Shown here in pieces: positions 1 to 13,478 of a DNA stretch of 64,000 bases. Numbering within the stretch: position 1 is the stretch's first letter; each line of letters opens with the position of its first letter. The DNA is from Bigelowiella natans CCMP2755 (Eukaryota > Cercozoa > Chlorarachniophyceae). Location: contig ADNK01000136.1 of NCBI GenBank assembly GCA_000320545.1, positions 62,001 through 126,000 of the forward strand, written 5' to 3'. A model generated the notes under the pieces. That model had not been told where the DNA came from. It saw only the letters and a program-made list of their open reading frames with translations, and made no database searches. A program made the position numbers and the translations under genes.

Positions 1-3000
1 TGTTCAGCTGTGAGCTTGTTTTTGTATCCATCAAGCATGCCTTTAAGCATCTCTCCCCTCTGCTTCAACTTTTGCTGTGCTTCCTTGAGGTCATCCGCGT
101 TGGCTCCGTCAGACTCCATCTGTTCCAGAAGAGCTTTATTCTTCTCTTCATCCAAATCTGCCTGTTGTTTAGCAATATTGGCGATAGCGTTGGCCTCATT
201 ATCAACAGTGGAGGATTTAATGTCTCCTGCAGGGGTTACTTGGCCGGCAACAACTTCTCCAGCAACTCCAGTAGCGCCGCCCATATCGATAGTTCCATGG
301 CCTGGAATCTTGATTTGTCGCATCTCTCCGCACATTTCTTTCAGGAAAACTTTTATCATGTTTGCAAGCTCAGGTTCAAGGCCTCTGAACAGTCCTGCCT
401 CTTGGTCTTGTCTTTCCGCTTCGATGTTGCGGATCGCTTGATTCTGCGCTGCCTGGTTAGCCTCTCTTACCATGTTTCTTACGTTGGTGATTCGATGATG
501 AGGACGATCGTGCTTATCAAGGAACTTTTTGATGACCTTTTCAAGGAAGTTACAGAGCTTCTTGCGCGTATTGCGATGACGATCAAGGGTGCCTACCATG
601 GATTGTTCATTATGGGATTCCAATGCATTGCGTAATGTATCTGCGAAGTTAGCCTGGTCGGCAACAAATTGATCCATTCTGTTTTCAAGTAGCTGCAAGA
701 AGAATTGAATGGTGTCGAGGTATTCGTCTTCGGCGTTGACTTCATCCAGACGATGCTTTGTTAACATAATGAAAAGTTGGTCTCCAATTATACCCTTATT
801 GGCTTTGAACTTCTCTCTTCTTGAACGTTCATAAGCTGCCATGTTCTTGATGCGGTTCATCAATTCGACAGCCTTACCTGCATTTGTTTTAATTTCGGTC
901 ATGTCGTCACGAATGATCGTGTTGACGTTTCCTTGAGTAAGCTGGGGTACCGGCGCTTTTTGTTCATCCTTTACTTTTTCCTTCTCTTGCTCCACGTCAT
1001 CGAGGAGGCTGTTTAGCGTTTCAATTAGCTGTTTCTCGTTTGAGTTCGTCTGGCGGTCAAAGTACGATTTCTGTGCCATTACTTCGCCCATGACGAACCT
1101 CTCCGCTGCTTCAAGGAAGATCGTGGATCCGATGGACATTTTCACACCGAGCAAGGCTTTAAGCTGTTGGGTCTCCGCTACCATGCGATCAACTTGTGCC
1201 TCAAAGTTCTGGCTTCGATTTGATAGCTGGGCCTTAACAAATTTGCGCTGCTCTTGAAGTTTCTGGTAGAGTTTCTGGAACTCTTGTTGAGAGTCGCCTT
1301 CCTTTTCGTACACCTCGAATTTGGCGTCTTCAATTTGATTCTTGACGTGGGTATATCCACCAAGGACCAGCAGCATTACGACGAAAACGGCAACGACCCC
1401 CGCAACGATGGTCAAATCAGGGGTGGTGTGAAGTGACGAATTTGCTTGGACACCATTTTGGTTCAGGGAAACTAAAGTTGTCGTTGAGATAGTAGCGGCA
1501 GGGCATTCCTGACTTGATTCGAGGACGCTCACAAGAGTTACCTTGTTAGTGTCGCTTGCGTCCGCAAATACGTATCTTCCAGAGCTTGTAAAAGTAAATG
1601 TGAAGAACTTAACAGTATCATTAGCAGCAATGGAGGACCCCAGTTGGTTAAATGACGAATAATCAAAGTCTGCGTTAGAATTGAGTATAGAGTCTTTCAT
1701 GTACACAGGATAGTCGGCTTGGGACTCGGTAAGATCCCAGACAAGCGCTTGTCCGATCTGGATGCAAATCGTAGCACTGGTGTACCCGGTGGGGGAGGCC
1801 GTTGGAGAGCTTGTTGGTGTATTTTGCAACTCTACATTGCTATATCCTACTCTACTCTGGAATCCCATGAGGTGTAGATTTCGTGCACGATGTGCGAGGG
1901 AAGATGTGTTTGCAGTCGTGGTAGCGGTAGGACATCCAATGGTGGATCCTAGGCCGCTTGTCGCTCCATACTGTGCTGAATGTCCGGCTGCTGTTGCAGC
2001 AATGGACACAAGGTTGCAGTCGGATCCTGTGCATGACATCTTTCCGCTCCATCCGTCGATTGCATCCAAAGACATACTGGATGTAGTGCCAGATACGGGA
2101 TCATAGCATGAAATCGTGCCGTCACGAATAGTCAATTTCTCTGCATTTGCTTGGCATGTTTCGTCGCATAAATTCTCAGGATTGGCGCATGCACAGACAC
2201 CATTGTCCTTGTCCAGTTCACACTCGTCGCATGCGCAGGTGTCACAGGAAGAGGCAGCAATACATTTTCCTGTAACCCCGTCTCGCACTTGACTGGTGGT
2301 ACATGAATCATACGCTATAGGTTGGCACTCACCCAAGGAATCTCCCTCATACAACACCCCAAAGGTGTTGATGTATTCATACATTGGCTTACACAAACAA
2401 GAACCAGTTTCCAACTGGTATACACGAGTTGAAGCGAGACAGTTGCATGTTGTAGAAGCTTCTCCTTCTGTATCGGAACTCGATCCACATGGACTGCAGT
2501 AGGCCTGACCAACGTTAGCACTGTAAGAATCTTTGGGGCATGGTAAGCATGCGCTTGAATTCGTTCGAGCGGTTTTGGAATTGTAATATCCCGGTCCGCA
2601 ATAAGACGGCTGAGTGGATCCAGCAGGACAATAAGCTCCTGTGGGGCAAGGGTATCCTCGATGCATAGAGATATTCTGAGGGGTGGGGCTCGCACATCCA
2701 GCGAGACACACGTATCCTGGAGGCGAAGGAAGACAAGTAGCATCTGATGCACTGGAACGATAAGATCCTGCCGGGCAGATTTTGCAACCAGTCTCTGGAG
2801 TTGACCTATCTGTAGCCATGTCATTGTGTGCGTATCCGAGAGGACATGGGAGAGGATACGTTGATCTATAGGTTGAGGTGGTAGGTGGGCAATAGGATCC
2901 ATTTGGACAAGGTAACGGGCCTGCAGAACCGACAGGGCAATAGTAGGAACCATTGCAAGGCAGAGGCGCGGCGGTTTTTTCTGGGCAGTAATAACCAGCT

Positions 3001-6000
3001 GGGCAGGGTGTGCTGGAATTCGCACCAGGCATACAGTATGTACCAGGTTGGCACGGCTGTCCAGCTATTGCGCCCGATCCACAGAACGTACCCCCAGGAC
3101 ATGCGTGACAGTCGCTGAGACTTTGAGCTCCAGTAGCATCCCTGAATGAGCCAGGTGGACATGCAAGAGGATATGTGGTGGCTTCGGGGCAGAAGTGACC
3201 AGCGGGGCACGGGTATTGGGAATAGTCTGAGAGCGCTGTCTGATTGCACCAGTATCCAGCTTTACAAGGTAGACATGCGGATATATTGTCGGAACCAGAG
3301 TTGGGATTATACGTGCGGATTGGGCATGCACGAGCAGGAACTTCGTCATTAAATTTACAGTAATGACCAGGATTGCATGGAACCCCATCGGAAGCACCGA
3401 CAGGACACATTCTCCCTCCCTGACAAGGCTCACAGTCCGACAAGTTCTTGCCTCCCTGATTCGGATTCATAGTTCCAAAAGGACAAGGATGCATATAGCT
3501 GGTACCTTGTGGGCAGTAGTGCCCAGGCTTGCACGGACCTCCCTTTTGATCATCCCATGTGTCGGGAGTTGGAGTGCCCTGTCTCGATAAGCAGAAGTAT
3601 CCAGCTGAGCATTCGCCTACCTGTTTACCCCCTTGACAGTACTTCGTACTGTTGCAAGCAACACACTGTGCTGCGCTTTCCAACTTGGTGCTGTTGTAGT
3701 TAGTGGTTCCGTTCGGACACAAAACAGGAGCAGAAGAGTTGGACGGGCAGTAGCTGTACAATGGGCATGGGATCGGAAGACTAGGTCCATCGACACAATA
3801 ATATCCTTTTGGACACGGAATACAGTTCTCCTTTCCTCTTGCAGGTTGATATGTGCCAGCTGTGCATTGTACCGGTGCTGGACTACCTGGGGGACAGGTG
3901 CTTCCAGTAGGACATTGGGTTTCATTCGACGCTGGTTGGGTAGAGTTTTCGGGGCACCAAAATCCAGCAGAGCACAATCCTGATGGCGCAGAAAGGCCTG
4001 AGATCGCACAGTACATTCCTGCTGTACACGGCGTGCAATCCGCTTTCTCGTCCTGTCCAATGATGGAATTGAAAGAGCCGGGGGGGCATTGAATGGGATC
4101 CAAAGTACCACTTGGGCAGTAGGAGCCAGTAGGGCAGGGGCCGTTATCTGGGTATGTACCATTTGGATTCGGAACTTTAGCAGAACCATTGCAGTAGTAC
4201 CCACCGGCGCAATTTCCTGACGGCGCAGGCAATGCCGCTCCAGCGCAATATTTTCCTTTGTCACATGGAGTGCATTCAGAAACAGAATCGAGCTTGGTGG
4301 ACGTACTGTAAGTTCCGCTCGGACATGGTTGAGGGATGGAGGTGTTTCCGGGGCAGTAGTGGCCTGCGGGACAATCGGTAAAATTCTGGTTGCCAGTTGA
4401 GCCAGTGATATGCGTGAGATTCATATAATGTGGCTCTGGCGATCCTTTACAGTAATATCCTGCAGGACAACCCTTGCATTTTTCTTGTCCCATTTCCCCG
4501 TTGTAGGTGCCTGGAGGGCAATTGAACACGTAGATGGTTCCCTCAGGGCAATATGTTACCTCGGGGCACTTGTGCCCCCCGATTCCATTAAGAGGAGTTG
4601 GGGTGGTAGATCCACCGGTACAGATGTATCCAGAGTTACAAGTGATGTTGACGTCAACCCCTCCGGAGCCGATACCAGCGCAATATTGTCCCGCAGGACA
4701 ATCTAAGCAGTCCTCAGGCGCATCATTACCCTCATTCATTGCAAATTTACCTGCTGGACATACGACAGGGACAATTGATCCTCTTGGGCAGTATTTACCA
4801 ACAGGACAAATGTTGCCTGTGATTCCATCGGTAGGGGTGGGCTTCCCAGCACCACTGGTGCAGAAGTATCCAGCCGAACAATCACCTGTGTAGTTCGATA
4901 ACCCACTGGTGCCGCAGTATTTTCCTGGTGTGCATGACGTGCAGTGGCTTAGGAGCCATCTGCCGGTCGCAGCTCCATAGGTACCATTTGGACAAGGATA
5001 CTGATTACCGTACTGAGTTCCTGCAGGGCAAATGTGCCCAACAGGACATATTTCATAATCTGTGTTTCCAGTACCATTGGAATATTGACCATCAGGTGTG
5101 GGCTTGCAGGTGCCCGTGCCTACCTCATCTTGGTATGTTCCAGCTGCACACGGCACTGGTGCACTGCTACCAGATGGACAATAGTTTCCAATCGGGCACT
5201 TCAGAGAAGGAACTTCGGTTCCGGTTGGACAATAAAATCCAGCCGTGCACTTGGCGGTTGGCTCGGTTAGACCGGTGCCATTGCAGTAGGATCCCATCGT
5301 ACAATGAGTACAGTCGCTCACTTTGACATTTCCTTCCGCATTCGAAAAGGTTCCGTTGGGACATCGTGCAGGTAAGGTTGACTGTGCTACACAATAGTGT
5401 CCAGGCGGGCAAACTGTATCATTGGGTAACATGGCTCCGGATTGGCAGTAGAATCCCTCGGTACACGAGCCCGTGAATGTCGTCAAACCATCAATTAGGC
5501 AGTAACGTCCTCCATCGCAAGGAGTAGGGTTAGTGGAACCCAGTGGGCAGTAGCTACCTTTGGGACAGATTCCACCATTATTTGCATTGCCATTTAGTGC
5601 GGTTGGAGTGCGCGAGGACGATTTTCCCAAACAATAATATCCTGCATCACAATCACCACCAAAGTTTATTTGGCTAACTCCTTCACAGTACTTTCCTCCA
5701 GGACAATCTGTGCATTGAAGCACATTCTTAAGCCCCCCTGTAAGGCCATAAGTACCATTTGGACATGGGTGCTGAGTTCCAGGATTAATAGACCCATCAG
5801 GACAGAAATACCCTCTTGGGCAGATTTGGTGTACATAGGTATCAGAGCCTTGCTCACAGAAGAAACCAGAGGGGCATACATCGCACACCACATGGCCAGT
5901 TCTGTTGGCATAGCTTCCCGCAGGACACGGTGTAGGATCTGAAGTGTTCTTCAGGCAGTAATGGCCTTGAGGACATAACCCCCCTGTGTCATCACCAGGA

Positions 6001-9000
6001 GGAGTTGGAGTGCTTGCACCACGATTGCAGTAATACCCAGCTTCGCAAACACCCGTAGGCTCCGTAAGCCCGGTGGAACCACAGTAGCTTCCTCTTTCAC
6101 ATTTGACACAATCAGTGACAGCACCTTTTCCCGTATCCGTAAGATACGTTCCGTTCGGACATGGTATGCCGACTGCAGAGGCTGTGGGGCAGTACTGGCC
6201 AGCTGGGCAAAAAACTGGGATATTGTTGAATATATCCTGCGAGCCCTGTGGTGTTGCAGCCCCAGAGGAGCACAGATAGCCTGCACTGCAAGGCCCAGTT
6301 GGAGTAGAAAGACCTGTCGTCATACAGTAATGCCCAGGAGAGCATTGGAAGCACTCTGTTTCAGCTTTGAGCTGTGTGCGATTGTTGTACGTGCCTATGG
6401 GACAGCTGGGAATACTAGTGTTTGTTCCCTCTGGGCAATATCGTCCTGTTGGGCAATCTATAGGAAGCGACGTATTCCAAGGACAATAGTATTGGGCAGG
6501 ACAAATAGTACAGTTTGCATGACCTGGGACTCCAGCGTATGTACCTTCAGAGCAGCCAAGAGGCTGATTAGAGCCACTTGGACAATAGTTGCCGGGGGGG
6601 CATACGCCCCCCGTAGGTGGATAGGTGGGTCTGTCAGTAGTGGCTCCTTCGATACAATAATATCCAGGAGCGCAGTCTCCAGACCATATCGAGAGCCCAG
6701 TTCCATTGCAAAACTTCCCAGGGGGGCAGGACAGACACCAAGTTTGATTCGTAGCTCCCAAATTAGGCTGATACGTTCCAGTTGGGCATTCAGCCGGCGT
6801 GTGCGTTCCGTTCACGCAAAAATGACCCGTAGGACAAAGTCCTCCTCCTTGAGTAGACAAATCAATAGGATCTGGGATTCGGGCTCCTGCTTTACAGTAG
6901 TATCCTGCGTGGCAAAAGCCTGTAGGTTCTGAGAGGCCTTTGCTGTAGCAGTACTTCCCTGGTGAACATTGAGTGCACTGTGAAAGATTGAACAAGTTGA
7001 GACTGGAGCTAAATGTGCCTTCTTGACATGGGGTAGGAGTAATAGTTCCATACCCACAGTAGTGACCTGTAGGACAATTTCGCCCTATGGTCATGGCGGT
7101 GTCGTTGCAGTAGAATCCTTTTGGACACTGGAGGCATGATGTTGAACCCTTCTCCGGCTGGTATTTCCCAGCCTGACAAGGAGTCATGGTCCACGCACCT
7201 GAATCTGTCCAGTACCCTGGCTCTGAAATGTATTGTGTCGGTGTAAAAGCACCACCAGCACAATAGTATCCAGCACGGCAAACCCCGGTTGGAGCACCGA
7301 GATTGCCTACTGCGCAATAATATCCTGCAGTACAAGGGAAGCACTGGGAAGCGTTTACAGCGCCGGTGAAATTGAGGAATGTTCCTTTTGGACATGCCTT
7401 AGGAATGCTAGATCCCTCTGGACAGTATCCCCCAAGAGCGCATTTGGAGTTATCCTTGTCATTCGAGGGGTCTCCAAGCGGTGAAGAGGAGTTTGAGCCT
7501 GTCCGGCAAACAAACCCTTCCTTACAGATACCTGTCGGTGCTGTAAGACCTGTGGTTTCACAGTAGTAGCCAGGGGAACAGTCTGTACATTCATCCACAA
7601 ATTGCAAGCCAGTTGTGTTCCCAAAAGTCCCAATTGGACACGGAACGACGGAAGAGCCACTGCAATAGGACCCTCGAGGGCATACCACAGGCGTAACAAG
7701 TGCCGATGTGGAACATACATATCCAGGAGGACAAACGGCGCAAGAATCCAGTGAGGTTGCTCCAGGAAACTTTCGATATTTGCCGATTGGGCACGCGTTT
7801 TGTTGCTGACTTGAGGAGCCCGGAGGACAATAGTAACCAGGCTGACAATCCCCAGTGGGGGCAGTGGCGTTGGGTCCAGCACAGTACTTTCCAGCAGGAC
7901 ATGGCCAGCAATCTGCACTTTTCTCGCCGCCGAATTGGGGACGGTACGTTCCGGGATCACATGCTATCAGAGTCGGTGTTGCTTGAGGGCAGTAGTATCC
8001 AGGGGGGCATTGGTAAAGGTCAAGGGAGGGTTCCCTTTGAGTTGCCACATCACAAAATCTACCCTTTGGACATGGAGACATTAGCATCACTGTTTCCGAT
8101 GTTGCATTGTGCATGCAATAGTGTCCAGCTGCGCAATGAATACAAGATGACGAGTCCATGGGCGAATACATCCCCTAAAAAAATATCGATTCATTATAAG
8201 ATATATTACGAGACACAACAAAGATTGATTCAATTAGATAGGCATGATATGCAATTCTACAACCTTTCCGCAGGCGATGGGCTGTGTCATTGCGAAATTC
8301 GGACAATGGTAGCCAGCAGGGCATGATCTGCACGCCGGCCATCCAGATGGAGAAGGTCCTACCAGAGTGTGCATCAGCTTATTATCGCTGTAACTCCCTG
8401 GCATACACGGGAGAGGATTGGCTTCTGCCAAGCCACAGTAGTAGCCCACTGGACAAGGTTGGCACTGCTCAAGCCTCCATATCCCAGGATTGGTTGCATT
8501 ACTGTAGAATCCAACGGGACACGGAAACGAGTCGTTTCTGACGGATCCTTCAGGACAGTAGTGCCCTGCTGCACATGGCAGAGGTTCAGTTCCCCCAAGA
8601 CCGGGGCAGTAATAGCCCCTTGGACATACATCACATTGTTGTGAGTTTATCAGATTGGATATGTTGCTCCAAGTTCCCGCAGGGCAGGGATACTGCTGTA
8701 GGCTCATTGTTCCTTCAGGGCAGTAGTATCCCTCTGGACAGTTTTGCACTTTATTGGTTTCTCCACCAGTTCCAAACATACAAACAAAGCCCTGTGGGCA
8801 TGGCTCGCATTCTTCGATGCGTTTGAGGCCTAGCTTTGTACTGCGCTTACCAGCAGGGCATGGGTAATCGTCGGGATATACTGTTCCAGAAGGACAGTAG
8901 TATCCTGCGGAGCAATTTACGGTCGCAATGATGGTACCCACTTGTGGGCAAGCAAAGCCCATAGGGCAATCCTGACATCCAGATATGCTTGTTACGTTGT

Positions 9001-10437
9001 AATAAGGGTTGAAGGTTCCCTCCGCACAAGGTTCAGGATTCACACTTCCAGCTTCGCAGTAGTGTCCCTTAGGACAAGGGTGGCATTGACCAGCATGATG
9101 CAGTCCTTCTCGATATCCAGAATAAGTTCCTGCAGGACATGGTTGCGTAGCTTGAGCAGAGCAGCCCGACTGAGATACCAAACAGATGCCGTTAGTCCCA
9201 GCAGGACAGTAATACCCAGCTGGACAAGGATAGCCCTTGATTTTCGTTCCACTCGGACAGTAAGTTCCAACTGGGCAAGAGAGGCAGAAGTGCGATGCAG
9301 TTGCTCCAATCTCAGTGTTGTAAGTTCCTGAAGGGCATGGATACGACCTGTAGTCTTGTGTACCTTCTGGACAGTAGTACCCAGATCTGCATCGCATTGC
9401 AGATTGCATGCTTGGGGTAGCCTGCTCTGGACAGTAGTACCCAGCTGAACAGTTTGTGCAAGCACTCTGGGCAGTAGCACCGGATACATTACTATAAGTT
9501 CCACGTTGACATTTAATCGCAGTAGTTGAATCAGGGCAGTAGTATCCTGGAGGGCACACTCCGGCATCAGGCCGTGGTTCAATACTTCCCTTCGCACAAA
9601 TGTAGCCAGGGTCGCATGTAGTGCAGTTGGTAGTGTTTCCAAACGAATAAGATCCTTGAGGACATATGGTTGGAGACAATCCCGATATAGGACACTGGTA
9701 TCCTGCAGGGCAGAAACTGCATTCACGAGAGCCTGAGAGTGCGTATGTTCCAGGTAGACATTTGATAGGCTCCGCAATAGTTGTGGGGCATTTGGAACCG
9801 GCTGGACACAACGTACAAGTAGACTGGTTTCCAATCGAGTATTGCCCTTCGACGCAGGTCGTCATGGTGGAAACTTGCGTGTATGGGCAAGCATATCCAG
9901 CGGGGCAGGGAGTGCATTTGGTTTGATTTCCAATGGAAAAGCTTCCAGCGGCACACGGGTACATATTATCAGAGCTCCCTAGATCAGGACAGGCGAAACC
10001 TGGGGGACACTGATAGCAGTCGCGCTCTCCTAGACCTGACATGGTACCCTCCGGGCAGGTATACTTGACGTCAGAATCCGAACTTGGGCATGAGTAACCA
10101 GGAGGACACTCAGTGCATACTGTCGCATTTCCGGTAGAGTATGAGCCGATAGGGCATTTGGAGTTCTGAGAACCGTCAACGTTTGGACATGCGTATCCCG
10201 CAGGGCATGCTTGGCAAGTATTTTCGCAACCGCCTGTGCAATATGTACCAGCTAGACAAGTTTGTTGTCCAGTTCCATCTGTGTTCGGGCAATATTTCCC
10301 AGCTGGACATGGGGTGCAATGTACTTCTCCTTTCATCGAATATGATCTAAAAATTAATTTATATCCATCAGCTTAACAGAATTACTGTAAGAGGAGTTAA
10401 TCAATGAGTGCATAACTAGCAGGGTATCCACTCTACG

Positions 10438-10488
<51 letters not shown>

Positions 10489-13223
10489 CAAAAGTGAACT
10501 ATGCGTAAGGTATGAACATATTTTATAGACAATATGCATGGAGGTGGTATTTTTTGGCAATAAGTATTGAGAAAGGATACGTTATGTGATATTACGTATC
10601 GAGTAACCACACGCTACACATATGATGTACGACAGCGCTTCTGCTGTGTATCGGTGTTGTTATTGTGTATGATCGAAGTGTACGTCTGTTTACAACCCTG
10701 CCTGACAAGCGAAGATCGTTGTACTGTCGGTTCGTGGACATCGATAGCCGGCGGGGCAAATTGTACATGCCGCAGCATTCGCAGCGGAATAGTTTCCAGA
10801 TTGGCACGGAAGAGGAAAGCTGGCCACATTGGGGCAGTAAAATCCGGGAGGACAACCGACACACGATACAGAGCCGGCGGTAGCATAAGTTCCTGGACTA
10901 CAGCTAAGTGGGGTTTCGGTTGTTTGAGGACACATATGCCCAGCAGGACACGTCGTACAGGTGTCATTTCCTGCGAGAGAGTAGGTTCCAGAGTGACACT
11001 TGGCTGGTTCTTCTCCGTGATGTCGACAGGAGAATCCGGCAGGACACATTGTGCATGATATAGCTCCACTCAAGGAGTATCCCGTGGTACATTGGACAGG
11101 GTTGATGCCCTGATTAGAGCACTGGGAACCTGCGGGGCAGATATGGCACTGATGATCACCTGCAGTGCTGTAAGAACCAGTGGCACACGCTATCGGAGAT
11201 TGAGCAGGATTAAGGCAGGATGATCCAGCAGGACATGGGGAGCAAGATCCATTTCCTTCAGCAGAATAACTTCCTCTCGGGCAAATTACAGGCTTCGCAT
11301 TTACCGCGCACGAATGTCCAGCAGGGCATGGAGTGCAAGCAACATTCTTTCCTGGTAGACTGTAGTAGCCCGTGGTGCAAGCAACGCCTCCTAGAGTAGG
11401 ATCCAAGCACTGCTTCCCGGCATCGCATTCAATGCAACCTGATCTATCACCGTTGCTGAGAGTTCCAGCAGGGCAAATAGTGCAGTTCCGGTATGCGTTT
11501 CCAGTGCTGTAATATCCTTGTGGACAGGACTCCGGTGTAGCACTGGCATCCGGGCATTTCTTTCCAGGTGGACAAGCTATACAAGCTGATGCCCCTGCGG
11601 TAGGTGTGTAAGTACCAGTTGGACACTTCGTGCATGCAGTTTGAGCTCCAGAAGAGAAAAAACCTTTAAGACACTGTGTTTTGGATGATGTAGTACACGA
11701 GTATCCTGCAGGACAAATTTCACAGACAGTTGAACCAGAGTTTTCCGTGAAGTAGCCATCTGGACAAGCAGTGCACGTCTGTCCAAGACCTACTGTTGGT
11801 TGGAAGGTCCCTGGCTCGCACTTAATACAGCTAGTTTTGTTGGAAGCAGGAACTGATCCTTGCCCACAGGCTGTTGCCACGGATGCGGTACATGCGTAAC
11901 CATCAGGGCACTCGGCGCAGGCTGACATTCCTTGCTGCGGAGCATAAAAACCATCAGAGCATCCGATGCATTGTGTAGCTCCCGAGGCTCCTTGGTAGGT
12001 TCCAACATCACACGCTTTTTGCGCAAACGCAGCATTAGTATCAGTAAAATACCCTGGTTGCGAAGGAAGACACCTGTCTGCCCCATTATTCGGCTGATAT
12101 GTTCCTGGAGTGCACTCGCTGCAAACTGAAGAACCGTGACCGGAGTAATAACCTTTGTTACATAGTCCTCCCACACCTGCCTCAGTACAATGAGAACCTG
12201 CAGGACAGTGTGTGCAGGAAGATGACCCTGCTGAGCTGCTGGTTCCATTGGGGCATAAACTGCAGTCAGATTCACCATTGATGGAATATTCACCAGCCAG
12301 ACAATCTGCAATGATTTGTGTACTATCGCATTTCTTGCCAGATGGGCAGTTGATGCAAGAAGCTTGGCCTTGAGGTGCAAATTTACCAGGGGCACAATTT
12401 ATACATACGTCAGAGGCATTCACCGAGTAAGTCCCGGCAGCACAGATTTGCATTGCAACTTTAGTTGGGCAAGAAAACCCCTCTGGACATTGAAGGCAAA
12501 ACTTTTGACCGTCAATAGGATTATAATAACCTGTGGGACAGGTCAAGCACTGGCTTTCGTTTACCGCCCTGTATGAGCTGCGATATTTGCCCTCATCACA
12601 TGGCATTGGGTCGGCTCGAAGTCCGGCGCAATAAAAACCAGGTTCACAAGGAGCGCACGCCCATGGTAGAGATTGGTCCGAGTTGACTAAATATTCTCCA
12701 GGGTTGCACACCATGATTGTTGGAGCTGATGTAGTTGGAGATAGCGAGGTTGGTGCACAGGAGGAGGGAGTTTGTGAAGGTGCTAATGTAGTGGGGGACA
12801 TGGATGGATTACATGTTGAAGGAGATAAAGAAGTAGGAGCTGTTGTGGGATTCGTCGTAGTTGGTGTTGTTGATGGGCATGAGGTTGGTGTTGATGAGGG
12901 GGTTCCAGTTGTTGGAGATTTGCTTGGATTGGCGCTCGGAGTGGTGGTAGGATTGGAAGTAGGTGAGGTTGATGTAGGCGAGGATGATGGGGTACTACTT
13001 GGTAAACTACTTGGAGCAGCTAAATAATATAAAAAATGAAGAATTACGCATCTGCCTTCCGGTAAATTTAACGATATTAATAATTCATATTCAGATTTAG
13101 TGTCGTGGACATATATGTTGTGATTCGAACAATGGTTAACAGTTACGAGATTCAGCAAAAACATCTCTATTTTGATACTCAGCGTTAGAACAATGCTACA
13201 CAAACACACACACACACACACGC

Positions 13224-13285
<62 letters not shown>

Positions 13286-13478
13286 CTATAATATTCCAAA
13301 TATTTGGGATAGCGTTAAATGCAAATAAGTCAGGCAATATAAAGGTGAGGGAGACACATTTTTCACATATGATACTAATCTGCAGATGATCATTTAAGTT
13401 AAGTAGTGTACTTGTGGGAGAGACGACAAAAAGCGCCGCAACGACAAGCAATAGAAACAAGCCCGTTCGCGCCGACAT
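1..13478 (-). CDS. Giant single-pass receptor-like protein with ephrin-receptor-like (GCC2/GCC3-type) cysteine modules; 3' end outside window
   Basis: Four exons keep one frame: 13478-13412, 13019-10697, 10346-8264 and 8174 to the left edge. Together they encode about 4,215 residues with no stop, so the protein is longer still. Order seen: signal peptide (MSARTGLFLLLVVAALFVV); a Ser/Thr/Pro mucin-like stalk, about residues 23-128; then repeated modules of the form CPAGYYCP...CPxGTYS to about residue 3,390. A Cys-containing membrane-proximal region follows, then one hydrophobic helix near residues 3,745-3,767 (about 1350-1418), then at least 440 charged, coiled-coil-like residues. The topology is therefore type I plasma membrane or secretory pathway. 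The modules resemble the ephrin A/B receptor-like or GCC2/GCC3 family; no kinase or enzyme domain is seen. Ligand, adhesion or cell-wall functions are all possible and unproven. The last exon is at least 8.2 kb without an intron, unlike most neighbours. The start is chosen for its signal peptide. Confidence 0.85.
10347..10696 (-). repeat. Intron 2 of the giant gene with a (TA)n microsatellite
   Basis: The donor GTTGTA and the acceptor TTTTTAG join a split Gly codon, restoring CQAGSYSMKGEVHC across the junction. About 47 bp of perfect TA dinucleotides lie near 10440-10486. Confidence 0.8.
13020..13411 (-). repeat. Intron 1 of the giant gene with compound (CA)n(TA)n microsatellite
   Basis: This intron separates the signal-peptide exon from the mucin-like exon. 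About 13202-13282 holds a CA run that passes directly into a TA run of more than 50 bp. Donor GTACAC, acceptor TTATTTAG; the split codon gives Thr. Confidence 0.75.

Noticed and set aside
2315-7960. Many 60-215-residue open frames on both strands
   Set aside because: They overlap the giant gene's true frame, which is open through the whole stretch and carries all the Cys modules.
10416-10610. Open frames with long Ile-Tyr runs
   Set aside because: They are translations of the (TA)n repeat in intron 2.
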